Shown here piece after piece: positions 8,236 to 15,820 of a stretch of 64,000 nt of DNA (position 1 is the first letter of the stretch; every line of letters starts with the position of its first letter). The stretch spans positions 62,001 through 126,000 of the forward strand of contig NZ_JACOMF010000011.1 of the NCBI RefSeq assembly GCF_014283215.1. The letters are read 5' to 3'. Both the position numbers and the translations under genes were made by a program. This DNA comes from Siccirubricoccus deserti. Lineage in GTDB: Bacteria > Pseudomonadota > Alphaproteobacteria > Acetobacterales > Acetobacteraceae. Below the pieces are notes generated by a model. It was given only the letters and a program-made list of their open reading frames with translations. It made no database searches and was not told where the DNA came from.

Positions 8236-9137
8236 GGCCGGGCGATCCGCCGGTACAGCGGCCGCAGCAGGACCGGGCTGAGGAACAGCGGCACCTGGCC
8301 GATGGCGAAGAACAGCAGCACGCCGGGGTCGGTCGCCGCCGGCAGCACCGCCAGGAACAGCGCCTGGTTGCGGTTGCCGGCGAGCATCCCCGCGGCCAGC
8401 GCCAGCCGCGTGCCGAAGGGCCAGAGCGCCAGCACCGTCAGCCCGTTCAGCCCCAGGTTGCCGAGCAGCGCCAGGGCGAGGCCTGCCATCACCCAGAGCG
8501 GATCCGCCAGCAGCCTTGCCTGCACCCCATCCATTACCCCAAAGGCGAAGACCACCAGGATCAGCACCACCGATCCGTCCACCGCCGGCGCCAGCCGCTC
8601 CAGCCGTGGCTGCCCCAGCACCCGGCGCAGGACGAACGCCAGTGCCGCCGGCAGCCCGACGATCAACAGCAGCCGCAGCATCAGCCCTGGCATTGAAATC
8701 GCCAGTTCCAGCCCCAGCAGCCCGAGCGCCAGCGGCGGCGCGGTGAAGGGCAGCAGCGCCGTGGTGGCGACCGAGACCACCAGGCTGATCTCGGCATCGA
8801 GGCCCACCAGCCGGGCGAAGGCCGGCGCCGAGACCGCCGAGCAGGCTGCCGCCGCCAGCACCAGCCCGGCGCCGAGTGGCCCGTCCAGCCCTGCCGCCCG
8901 GGTTATCGCGAAGACCGCCAGCGGGCAGGCCAGCAGCACCCAGGCCGAAAGCCCCAGCACCAGCAGCGGCCGGCGCAGCCAGCCCAGCATCTCAATGGGG
9001 TCGATACGCAGCAGCACCAGGGTCATCAACAGGGCGACCGTGGGCGCCACCACCGGGCGCAGCGCCGCGGCCAGCGGTGCGAGGGCAACGCCGGCGACGA
9101 TGCTGGCGGCCAGCAGGGCGCTGCCATGGCGCGCCAC
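8229..9137 (-). CDS. Integral membrane protein, bile acid:sodium symporter (BASS)-like
   Basis: 302 residues, almost entirely hydrophobic, with about nine or ten membrane segments. The two-fold inverted arrangement and the late AAGMLAGNRNQALFLAVLPA segment, with polar residues within a helix, resemble the crossing helices of the BASS/arsenite carrier superfamily. The likely start is GTG at 9137, as no upstream ATG fits and the first helix begins within ten residues. It diverges from the pentapeptide-repeat gene and overlaps the peroxidase gene tail-to-tail by 7 bases. A transport role is likely; substrate and ion coupling are unknown. The BASS assignment is from pattern only. Confidence 0.65.
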   Translation of the reverse strand: MARHGSALLAASIVAGVALAPLAAALRPVVAPTVALLMTLVLLRIDPIEMLGWLRRPLLVLGLSAWVLLACPLAVFAITRAAGLDGPLGAGLVLAAAACSAVSAPAFARLVGLDAEISLVVSVATTALLPFTAPPLALGLLGLELAISMPGLMLRLLLIVGLPAALAFVLRRVLGQPRLERLAPAVDGSVVLILVVFAFGVMDGVQARLLADPLWVMAGLALALLGNLGLNGLTVLALWPFGTRLALAAGMLAGNRNQALFLAVLPAATDPGVLLFFAIGQVPLFLSPVLLRPLYRRIARPH

Positions 9138-9218
9138 CCAGCCGAGGATGCGGAGTAACTTCAGCGGCGGGAGCAGTTGGATGCGTTCGCGCGGCGTTCT
9201 ATATCGATCCCCGTGCGC

Positions 9219-9710
9219 ATGTCACTCCCGGCTGTCTTCCTGATCCTTGCCCTCGCCACGCCCGCCGCCAAGGCGGCCGGCTGCGCGGCGCTTCCCTCCA
9301 CCGGCGTGGATTGGCGACGCTGCCAGCTCGATACGCGCGATCTGCGGGGCGTCGACCTCACTGATGCGGTCCTGCGCGACGCCTCGCTGACCCGGGCCAA
9401 CCTCGAGGCGGCGAAGCTGGTCCGGGTGGATGCCTACAATGCCCGCTTCGTCTCGGCCGGGATGCGCGGCGCCGATCTGTCCGGCGCGGTGCTGGTGCGG
9501 GCCGATTTCACCCGCGCCGACCTGAATGGCGCCAAGCTTGCCGGCGCCGATCTGCGCCGCGCAAGATTCTTCAGTGCCGATCTGCGCAACGCGGATTTCA
9601 CCGCGGCGCAGATGGAGGGGGCGGATCTGCATCGCGCGCGGCTCGATGGCGCCCGCTGGACCGACGGCACCAGCATCTGTGCCGAAGGCTCGGTCGGCTC
9701 CTGCCAATGA
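9219..9710 (+). CDS. Secreted pentapeptide-repeat protein
   Basis: About 163 residues. The signal peptide MSLPAVFLILALATPAAKAA is followed by tandem pentapeptide repeats of the A(D/N)LXX type, visible as GADLSGAVLVRADFTRADLN and similar stretches, which fold as a right-handed quadrilateral beta-helix. ATG at 9219 is preferred; GTG at 9213 and TTG at 9177 are in frame upstream. The stop overlaps the helicase start as ATGA, so the two are translationally coupled. The function is unknown. Some pentapeptide proteins shield DNA gyrase, but those are cytoplasmic, and the signal peptide argues against that here despite the helicase neighbour. The terminal cysteines (SICAEGSVGSC) may form a disulphide. 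Confidence 0.8.
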   Translation: MSLPAVFLILALATPAAKAAGCAALPSTGVDWRRCQLDTRDLRGVDLTDAVLRDASLTRANLEAAKLVRVDAYNARFVSAGMRGADLSGAVLVRADFTRADLNGAKLAGADLRRARFFSADLRNADFTAAQMEGADLHRARLDGARWTDGTSICAEGSVGSCQ

Positions 9711-11920
9711 GCGCCCCCATGGCCACGGGCGTGCCGGAGTACCTCGTCCGCCTCAACGCCGAGCAGCGCGAGGCGGTGGAGACCCTGGATGGCCCGCTGC
9801 TGGTGCTGGCCGGCGCCGGCACCGGCAAGACAAGGGTGCTGACCACCCGCTTCGCGCATCTGCTGATGACCGGACGCGCCTTTCCCGGCCAGGTGCTTGC
9901 CGTCACTTTCACCAACAAGGCGGCGCGGGAGATGCGGGAGAGGGTCTCCGCCATCCTCGGCCGCCCCGCCGAGGGGCTGTGGCTCGGCACCTTCCATGCC
10001 CTGTGCGCCCGGATGCTGCGGCGGCACGCGGAGCTGGTAGGGCTGACCAGCGGCTTCACCATCCTCGACACCGACGACCAGCTCAGGTTGCTGAAGCTGG
10101 TGATGGAGGCCGGCGGCATCGACCTGAAGCGTTGGCCGGCGCCGGGGCTGATGGCGCAGATCCAGCGCTGGAAAGATCGGGGTGTTTCGCCCAACCGCAT
10201 CACCCCGGCGGAGGATACCGACTACGCCAGCGGCAAGGCACGGCCGCTCTACGCGGCCTACCAGGCCCGCCTGCGCGATCTGAATTGCGCCGATTTCGGC
10301 GATCTGATGCTGCACATGGTCGATATCCTGCGCGATCATCCGGAAGTGCTGGCCGATTGGCACCGGCGCTTCCGCTACATCCTGGTCGACGAGTACCAGG
10401 ATACCAACCTGGTGCAGTACATGTGGCTGCGGCTGCTGGCCCAGGGTCACAAGAACATCTGCTGCGTCGGCGACGACGACCAGTCGATCTATTCCTGGCG
10501 CGGCGCCGAGATCGAGAACATCCTGCGCTTCGAGAAGGATTTCCCCAACGCCCGGGTGGTGCGGCTGGAGAGCAACTACCGCTCCACCCGGCCGATCCTC
10601 GGCGCCGCCAGCGGCCTGATCGCGCACAACGCCGGCCGGCTCGGCAAGACGCTACGGGCCGGGCGCAACGACGCCGATGGCGAGAAGGTGCGCGTCGTCT
10701 CGCTGTGGGACAGCGAGGAAGAGGCCCGCATGGTCGGCGAGCGGATCGAGGTGGCGCAGCGCAGCGGCCATGCCCTGTCCGAGATCGCCATCCTGGTCCG
10801 CGCCGGCTTCCAGACCCGCGCCTTCGAGGAACGGCTGATCACCCTCGGCGTGCCCTATCGCGTCATCGGCGGGCTGAAATTCTACGAGCGCGCCGAGATC
10901 CGCGACGCCATGGCCTATCTGCGGGTGCTGGCGCAGCCGGCCGATGACCTGGCCTTCGAGCGCATCGTCAACACCCCGAAGCGCGGCCTGGGCGATACCG
11001 CGATGCGGAAGATGCACGAGATCGCCCGCGCCGAGGGCATTCCGCTCTCCTCCGCCGCGGCGCGGCTGGCGCAGGGCGGCATCACCGGCCGCGCCCGCGC
11101 CGCGCTGTCCGAGCTGCTGCACGGCTTCGCCCGCTGGCGGGAGGCGCTGCCGCGCGACGGCCATGTGGTGGTCGCGGCGACGCTGCTGGACGAGAGCGGC
11201 TACACCGAGATGTGGAAGCAGGATAAGTCGCCCGAGGCGCCGGGGCGGCTGGAGAATTTGAAGGAGTTCCTCCGCGCCCTCGGCGAATTCGAGACCCTCA
11301 CCGGCTTCCTCGAGCATGTCGCGCTGGTGATGGAGAATGACGAGAACGCCGCCGACGACCGGCTCTCGCTGATGACCTTGCATGCCGCGAAGGGGCTGGA
11401 GTTCGACACCGTCTTCCTGCCGGGGTGGGAGGAAGGGCTGTTCCCGCATAGCCGCGCCATGGAGGAAGGCGGCGAGAAGGGCGTGGAGGAGGAGCGTCGC
11501 CTCGCCTATGTCGGGCTGACCCGGGCAAGGAAGCACGCCATCGTCTCCTGCGCCGCCAACCGCCGCATCTACGGCAACTGGTCGAGCTCCATCCCCTCCC
11601 GCTTCCTCGACGAGCTGCCGCTGGAGCATATCGAGCGCGAGGGCAGCGCCGGAATGGCGCGCAACCGCATGGTGGAGATGCCCTCGGTCTTCACCGGCGC
11701 GGGCGGGCTGCTGGCGCGGCGGCCGAAGGTGATCGAGGCCGGGGCGTGGGAGGTGCAGGCGCGCCCGGTCCGTGCCGATGCCATCGGCGTCGGCCAACGC
11801 GTCTTCCATCAGAAATTCGGCTATGGCCGCGTCACCGGCGTGGAGGACGACAAGCTGGACATCGCGTTCGAGAAGGCCGGCACCAAGCGCGTGCTCGACC
11901 GCTTCGTGGAGAAGGCGTGA
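9707..11920 (+). CDS. uvrD: ATP-dependent 3'-5' DNA helicase, UvrD/PcrA type
   Basis: 737 residues, a superfamily 1A helicase of repair and replication-fork maintenance. The Walker A motif AGAGTGKT is at residues 35-42. Motif Ia is VTFTNKAAREM, motif II VDEYQDTN near residue 228, motif III DDDQSIYSWRGA, and late motifs MTLHAAKGLEF and YVGLTRA are intact. The final 40 residues (VFHQKFGYGRVTGV onward) form the Tudor-like tail of UvrD/PcrA that contacts RNA polymerase. It overlaps the pentapeptide gene by ATGA and the next gene, prmA, also by ATGA, giving a tightly coupled three-gene unit. UvrD-type rather than Rep-type is inferred from the tail. Confidence 0.95.
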   Translation: MSAPMATGVPEYLVRLNAEQREAVETLDGPLLVLAGAGTGKTRVLTTRFAHLLMTGRAFPGQVLAVTFTNKAAREMRERVSAILGRPAEGLWLGTFHALCARMLRRHAELVGLTSGFTILDTDDQLRLLKLVMEAGGIDLKRWPAPGLMAQIQRWKDRGVSPNRITPAEDTDYASGKARPLYAAYQARLRDLNCADFGDLMLHMVDILRDHPEVLADWHRRFRYILVDEYQDTNLVQYMWLRLLAQGHKNICCVGDDDQSIYSWRGAEIENILRFEKDFPNARVVRLESNYRSTRPILGAASGLIAHNAGRLGKTLRAGRNDADGEKVRVVSLWDSEEEARMVGERIEVAQRSGHALSEIAILVRAGFQTRAFEERLITLGVPYRVIGGLKFYERAEIRDAMAYLRVLAQPADDLAFERIVNTPKRGLGDTAMRKMHEIARAEGIPLSSAAARLAQGGITGRARAALSELLHGFARWREALPRDGHVVVAATLLDESGYTEMWKQDKSPEAPGRLENLKEFLRALGEFETLTGFLEHVALVMENDENAADDRLSLMTLHAAKGLEFDTVFLPGWEEGLFPHSRAMEEGGEKGVEEERRLAYVGLTRARKHAIVSCAANRRIYGNWSSSIPSRFLDELPLEHIEREGSAGMARNRMVEMPSVFTGAGGLLARRPKVIEAGAWEVQARPVRADAIGVGQRVFHQKFGYGRVTGVEDDKLDIAFEKAGTKRVLDRFVEKA

Positions 11921-12924
11921 TGGCGCCGTCCGATGACCGGGGTGGCGATAGCCCCGAAGATCTGAAGCGGCCGGCCAGATCGCCCGACTGGGCGACGCCG
12001 ATGTCGCGCCGCCGTGCCGAGCCGCTGGAATTGCTTGCTGTCGAGGGCCTGCCCGAAGCCGCCGTCCCGGCCTTCGAGGCGGCCTTCCAGACCACCTGCG
12101 CCACCGTCGCCTATTTCAAGGACGACCCGACCGACACCTGGCGCGTCGAAGGCGTGCGCGAGGCCGGCGCAGGCGAGGACGCGCTGACCGGCGCGCTGGC
12201 CCTGGCGGCATTGATCGGCGACATCGAGCCGCCGGCGCTACAGGTCGGGCCGATCGAGGCGGAGGGCTGGCTGGCCCGCACTATCGAAGGCTTTTCCGAA
12301 TTCCCGGTCGGCCGCTTCCTGATCCGCCCGACCCATGCGCCGGACCCGCCGATGCCGGGTCGCACCGTGCTGAAGCTGGATGCCGGGCTGGCCTTCGGCA
12401 GCGGCGAGCATGCCTCCACCCAGGGGTGCCTGCTGGCCTTCACCGCCGTCGCGCATCGCCGGCCGCGCCGGCTGCTGGACCTCGGCACCGGCTCGGCCAT
12501 CCTCGCCATCGCCGCGGCGAAGACGCTGCGCCGGCCGGTGCTGGCGACCGACATCGAGCCCTGGTCGGTGCGCGTCGCCGGGGAGAATGCGCGGCTGAAC
12601 GGCATGCAGCGGCTGGTCTCGGCGCGGCTGGCGGATGGCTGGCGCCACCGGCTGCTGCGCGGCCGCCGCTTCGACCTGGTCTTCGCCAATATCCTGGCAC
12701 GGCCGCTCTGCGCCATGGCGCGCCCGCTGGCGCTGCATCTGGCGCCGGGCGGGACGGCGATCCTCGCTGGGCTGCTCGGCACCCAGGCGCGGATGGTGCT
12801 GGCGGCGCATCGGCGGCAGGGGATGGTGCTGGAGCGGCGGATCGATGTCGGGCCGTGGACCACGCTGGTGCTGCGCCGGCGCCATGGCGGATCGCCTTCC
12901 GATCTGAGCGCCAATCCGCTGTAG
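11920..12924 (+). CDS. prmA: Ribosomal protein L11 methyltransferase
   Basis: 334 residues. PrmA methylates ribosomal protein L11 with S-adenosylmethionine in the cytosol. LDAGLAFGSGEHASTQ is the PrmA-specific loop next to the methyl-donor site, LLDLGTGSAILAIAAAK is the nucleotide-binding motif I, and FDLVFANILARPL is the post-motif II NILA signature. The ATG at 11920 overlaps the uvrD stop (ATGA). The first 30 residues are charged and not conserved-looking, so an internal start at MSRRRAEPLELL (12001) is possible. The TAG stop at 12922-12924 directly abuts a dispersed repeat. Confidence 0.93.
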   Translation: MAPSDDRGGDSPEDLKRPARSPDWATPMSRRRAEPLELLAVEGLPEAAVPAFEAAFQTTCATVAYFKDDPTDTWRVEGVREAGAGEDALTGALALAALIGDIEPPALQVGPIEAEGWLARTIEGFSEFPVGRFLIRPTHAPDPPMPGRTVLKLDAGLAFGSGEHASTQGCLLAFTAVAHRRPRRLLDLGTGSAILAIAAAKTLRRPVLATDIEPWSVRVAGENARLNGMQRLVSARLADGWRHRLLRGRRFDLVFANILARPLCAMARPLALHLAPGGTAILAGLLGTQARMVLAAHRRQGMVLERRIDVGPWTTLVLRRRHGGSPSDLSANPL

Positions 12925-12969
12925 GCCGTATCACGCTCCGGCGTGTTCACGCCTTTCCGCGATCCGCTT
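12925..12969 (-). repeat. Dispersed palindromic intergenic repeat, copy 2 (reverse orientation)
   Basis: Read on the minus strand it gives AGCGGATCGCGGAAAGGCGT, then GAACACGCCGGAGCGTGAT, which matches copy 1 with a few substitutions and small length changes. It begins immediately after the prmA TAG stop, so it lies between prmA and the M15 peptidase gene. The outer arm on the prmA side is degenerate. Confidence 0.65.
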
Positions 12970-13040
12970 CACGGATGTGACGAAAGGCACAGCGGTCCGG
13001 ACCTCCGGCTTCCAGCCTATGCCGGCAGGAGGACAACGTC

Positions 13041-13856
13041 ATGGAACTGACCGACCTCGTCCCGGTGCCACCCGGCATCAACACCCTGGCGGATGGCCGC
13101 AAGGTAGTGAACGCCAAGCAGGCGACCATGCTTTCGCTGCTCGGCAATCCCCGCGCCGACTATGGCGATGATTGCCGGGAGATCACCAACCCCCGCCTCA
13201 AGCCGCTGGTCGAAAGCCGTCAGCTCGGCCCGATCAAGGTGCGCGGCCTGCGCCCGGCGGTGGATGGGCTGCAACGCATCCTGGCCGAGATCGCCGCCAA
13301 GGCGCCGGAGATCCATGCCGTCATCGGCACCGCCGGCATGCTCTGCGCCCGCTTCGTGCGCGGCTCCACCATCGCCATCAGCAATCATGCCTGGGGCACC
13401 GCCATCGACCTCACCCTGGCCGGCAGGCTCGATGCGCGGGGCGATGGCAAGGTCCAGTTCGGGCTCACCAGGATCGCCCCGATCTTCAACGCCCATGGCT
13501 GGTACTGGGGCGCCGGTTTCGGCACCGAGGACGCCATGCATTTCGAGGCGGGCGACGGGCTGATCCGCGACTGGGCCGCGGACGGGCTGTTCGGCGGTGC
13601 CGGCGCCAAACCGCCGCCGGCGCATCTGCTCTCGCTCGGCGACCGCGGGCCGCAGGTGGAGGGGCTGCAGCGGGCGCTGAACGCGGCCGGGGCCGGGCTG
13701 CTGGCCGACGGCATCTTCGGCCGCGACACCCAGGCGGCGGTCATGGCCTTCCAGGGCAAGCGGGGCCTGCTGGTGGATGGCGTCGCTGGCCGCGAGACCC
13801 TCGCGGCGCTGAACCTCCTGGCGGCGACGGCGGCAACCGGAGTGGTGCCGGCCTGA
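13041..13856 (+). CDS. M15-family peptidase with C-terminal peptidoglycan-binding domain (endolysin-like)
   Basis: 271 residues. The N-terminal two-thirds is a VanY/D-Ala-D-Ala carboxypeptidase-like M15 metallopeptidase: zinc motif SNHAWGTAIDL (His and Asp ligands) and a later EDAMHFE carrying the catalytic Glu and third ligand region. Residues about 195-255 are a peptidoglycan-binding type 1 domain (LSLGDRGPQVEGLQRALN, then DGIFGRDTQAAVMAFQ). The ATG at 13041 has a good AGGAGGA upstream. No signal peptide or lipobox is visible, which is typical of phage endolysins rather than resident cell-wall enzymes. No phage gene is adjacent, so it may be a domesticated endolysin. It is monocistronic. 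Confidence 0.85.
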   Translation: MELTDLVPVPPGINTLADGRKVVNAKQATMLSLLGNPRADYGDDCREITNPRLKPLVESRQLGPIKVRGLRPAVDGLQRILAEIAAKAPEIHAVIGTAGMLCARFVRGSTIAISNHAWGTAIDLTLAGRLDARGDGKVQFGLTRIAPIFNAHGWYWGAGFGTEDAMHFEAGDGLIRDWAADGLFGGAGAKPPPAHLLSLGDRGPQVEGLQRALNAAGAGLLADGIFGRDTQAAVMAFQGKRGLLVDGVAGRETLAALNLLAATAATGVVPA

Positions 13857-13870
13857 GTTCATGCCAGCGG

Positions 13871-13894
13871 CCCTGAGCGTTCGCGCGTTCAGGG
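13871..13894. terminator. Hairpin between convergent genes, probable bidirectional terminator
   Basis: CCCTGAGCG pairs with CGTTCAGGG (one G-T wobble) around a 6-base loop. It sits 15 bases after the M15 peptidase stop and before the end of the convergent SDR gene. There is no T-tract, so factor-independent termination is not certain. Confidence 0.45.
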
Positions 13895-14001
13895 GCCCTC
13901 GAACGCCAGGCGCGAACCTCCGGCTTGCCTGACTTCGCGCCACTTGGCGCGGCCCGCATTCGCGGCCTCGGACCGGCCGTCGGGTATCACCCTGGCCGAG
14001 A

Positions 14002-14763
14002 TCAAACCGCCCGGACCCAGCCCCCGTCCACGTCGAGGATCGCGCCCTGGACGTAGCTCGCCTGGTCGCTCGCGAGGAAGGCGACCATGGCGGCGATCTC
14101 GGCCGGCTCGCCGAAGCGGGCGACGCCGGTTTCGGCGGCCAGCGCCTCGGCCGCGGCGGCGTGGTCCAGGCCACGCGCCTCGGCCAATGTCCGGATGCGG
14201 CCCTCCAGCCGGTCGGTGCGGATGCTGCCGGGGTTGATGCAGTTCACCCGCACCCCCTCGGCCACGCCCTTGTCGGCCAGCGCTTTGGTCAGGTTCATCA
14301 GCGCCGCGTTTACGCTGCCGCCGATGGTGAAATCGGCGCTCGCCACCCGGCCGCCGATGCCGGCGATGTTGACGATCCCGCCGCGCGCCGCCTTCAGATG
14401 CGGCCAGGCGGCGCGCGCCAGCCGCACCGCGCCATGCAGCTTGAGCGCATAGCCATCCGCCCAGGCGGCGTCGTCCAACGCGACGAAATCGCCGCGCTGC
14501 GTCGCCCCGGCACAATTGACCAGCAGGTCCAGCCGGCCGAAACCGGCCATGGCGGCGTCCACCGCCACCCCTGCCGCCGCCGGGTCGCGCAGGTCGGCGG
14601 CATGCGCGACGGCACCGGGCAGCCGCGCCGCCGCCTCGGCCAGCGCGGCCCCGGAACGGGCGACCAGCAGCACCCGCATGCCGTCGGCCGCCAGCCGTTC
14701 GGCGATGGCGAGGCCGATGCCGCGGCTGGCGCCGCTGACCAGCGCGGCGCGCGGCTCAGCCAC
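14002..14763 (-). CDS. SDR-fold protein lacking the catalytic Ser-Tyr-Lys (degenerate short-chain dehydrogenase)
   Basis: 253 residues with a Rossmann fold of the classical short-chain dehydrogenase type. The cofactor motif is intact (ALVSGASRGIGLAIAERL), as are DLLVNCAGA and the C-terminal VQGAILDVDGGW. The active site is not. Where NISS is expected it reads NIAGIGG, and where YxxxK is expected it reads TIGGSVNAALMNLTKAL, so serine, tyrosine and lysine are all replaced. It may bind NAD(P) without ordinary oxidoreduction or use other residues. The likely start is GTG at 14763, overlapping the ankyrin gene stop by 8 bases. It is the last gene of the minus-strand MoxR cluster. Confidence 0.88.
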   Translation of the reverse strand: MAEPRAALVSGASRGIGLAIAERLAADGMRVLLVARSGAALAEAAARLPGAVAHAADLRDPAAAGVAVDAAMAGFGRLDLLVNCAGATQRGDFVALDDAAWADGYALKLHGAVRLARAAWPHLKAARGGIVNIAGIGGRVASADFTIGGSVNAALMNLTKALADKGVAEGVRVNCINPGSIRTDRLEGRIRTLAEARGLDHAAAAEALAAETGVARFGEPAEIAAMVAFLASDQASYVQGAILDVDGGWVRAV

Positions 14764-15409
14764 GGTCGGCGCGGGCCGGGCGGCTGGCGGTCGGGGCGGC
14801 GCCCGCCGGGCGGCCGGCGTCGAAGCCGAGGAAGCCGATCTCCGGCTGCGGCGCGCCGCCATCCCCGGCCCAGAGCCGCGGGTTGCGCGCCACCGGCGTC
14901 GGCACCGGGACGTTGCGCTCCACCGCCGGGCCGGGCACCGGCGCCTCCCGCCGGCCGCGGCGCGGCGGGGGGGCGGCGGCCGGGGTGGCGGCCTCGGGCG
15001 GCGGTGCCGAGCGGATGCCGGTGCGGACCGACAGCAGGTAGAACATGATCTCGGTCCGCCCCTGGTCCACCGCCGCGTCGATCGGCGTCAGCCCCAGCAC
15101 GTTGCGGGACTCGATGTCGGCGCCGCGCACCACCGCATCCCGCGCCGCCGCCAGATCGCCGCGGTTGATGGCGTCGAACAGCGCGGCATTGGGCGAAAGG
15201 TTGGCATTCGGGTCGCCCGGAATCGGCTCCGGCGCGCGGCGGTACTGCAGGCCGGGCAGGGCCGGCGGTGGCGGCCGTACGGGCTCGGCGGTCGGGCGCG
15301 GCACGCGATTGGCGCCGGAGCGGCCGAATTGCGCCGCCGCATCGGCGATCGGCAATGCCAGCCAGGCCAGGGCGGCGAGCGGAAGCAGGCGGGGGGAGAG
15401 GCGGCGCAT
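14756..15409 (-). CDS. Secreted ankyrin-repeat protein
   Basis: 217 residues. A signal peptide (MRRLSPRLLPLAALAWLALP, IADAAAQ) is followed by a proline-rich linker of about 45 residues. One to one-and-a-half ankyrin repeats follow, centred on ALFDAINRGDLAAARDAVVR and the NVLGLTPIDAAVDQGRTEIM segment. The C-terminus is again proline/arginine-rich and looks disordered. It is probably periplasmic. It lies in the minus-strand cluster downstream of the lipoprotein gene (51-base gap) and overlaps the SDR-fold gene. The low number of repeats suggests a small protein-binding module; no partner is known. Confidence 0.75.
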   Translation of the reverse strand: MRRLSPRLLPLAALAWLALPIADAAAQFGRSGANRVPRPTAEPVRPPPPALPGLQYRRAPEPIPGDPNANLSPNAALFDAINRGDLAAARDAVVRGADIESRNVLGLTPIDAAVDQGRTEIMFYLLSVRTGIRSAPPPEAATPAAAPPPRRGRREAPVPGPAVERNVPVPTPVARNPRLWAGDGGAPQPEIGFLGFDAGRPAGAAPTASRPARADRG

Positions 15410-15460
15410 GCGCTTTCCTACCGCGCCCCCGAACCGGCCGCCAGAGCCGCATCAGGCTGG

Positions 15461-15820
15461 TCAGCGGCAGTCATCGCCACGCAGCAAAAAGCTCTCCACC
15501 ACGCCCTGGCGCAGGGTGAAGGTCATGTCGCAGCTGCGGGTGATCATCATCGGGCCCGCGGAGAGCATCGGTCCGAACCGGCCGTAGGGCCGGGCCCAAT
15601 AGGGGTCGCCGGGGTAGAGGGTGGTGCGGCGTTCCTCGTACTGCAGGAATTTCCGCCCATCCGCTTCATAGGTGCGGGTGGGGACGCCGAGCGCCATCAC
15701 CACCTCACCCTCCCGCTTGCCGATCAGTGGCGCCAGCCGTTCCTCAAGGCTGGGACCGATGGCGCAGCCGGCCAGCAGCAGCGCCAAGGTGGCGAAGGCG
15801 TATTTGCCGGGCCGCCGCAT
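15461..15820 (-). CDS. Small putative lipoprotein
   Basis: 119 residues. The lipobox LAGC is at the end of an N-terminal hydrophobic stretch, predicting acylation at Cys19 and membrane anchoring. The mature part (ERLAPLIGKREGEVVMALGV) resembles the start of SmpA/OmlA-like small lipoproteins, followed by a tyrosine/proline-rich segment and two late cysteines. The ATG overlaps the upstream stop by one base, so it is cotranslated with the GATase1-like gene. It is the envelope-anchored member of the cluster. The specific function is unknown. Confidence 0.75.
   Translation of the reverse strand: MRRPGKYAFATLALLLAGCAIGPSLEERLAPLIGKREGEVVMALGVPTRTYEADGRKFLQYEERRTTLYPGDPYWARPYGRFGPMLSAGPMMITRSCDMTFTLRQGVVESFLLRGDDCR

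Noticed and set aside
9219-9710. Pentapeptide protein as a gyrase-protecting (Qnr-type) factor
   Set aside because: A signal peptide predicts export, which is incompatible with shielding cytosolic gyrase.
13041-13856. Prophage or gene-transfer-agent remnant around the M15 peptidase
   Set aside because: No structural, integrase or packaging gene lies next to it; neighbours are prmA and the MoxR cluster.
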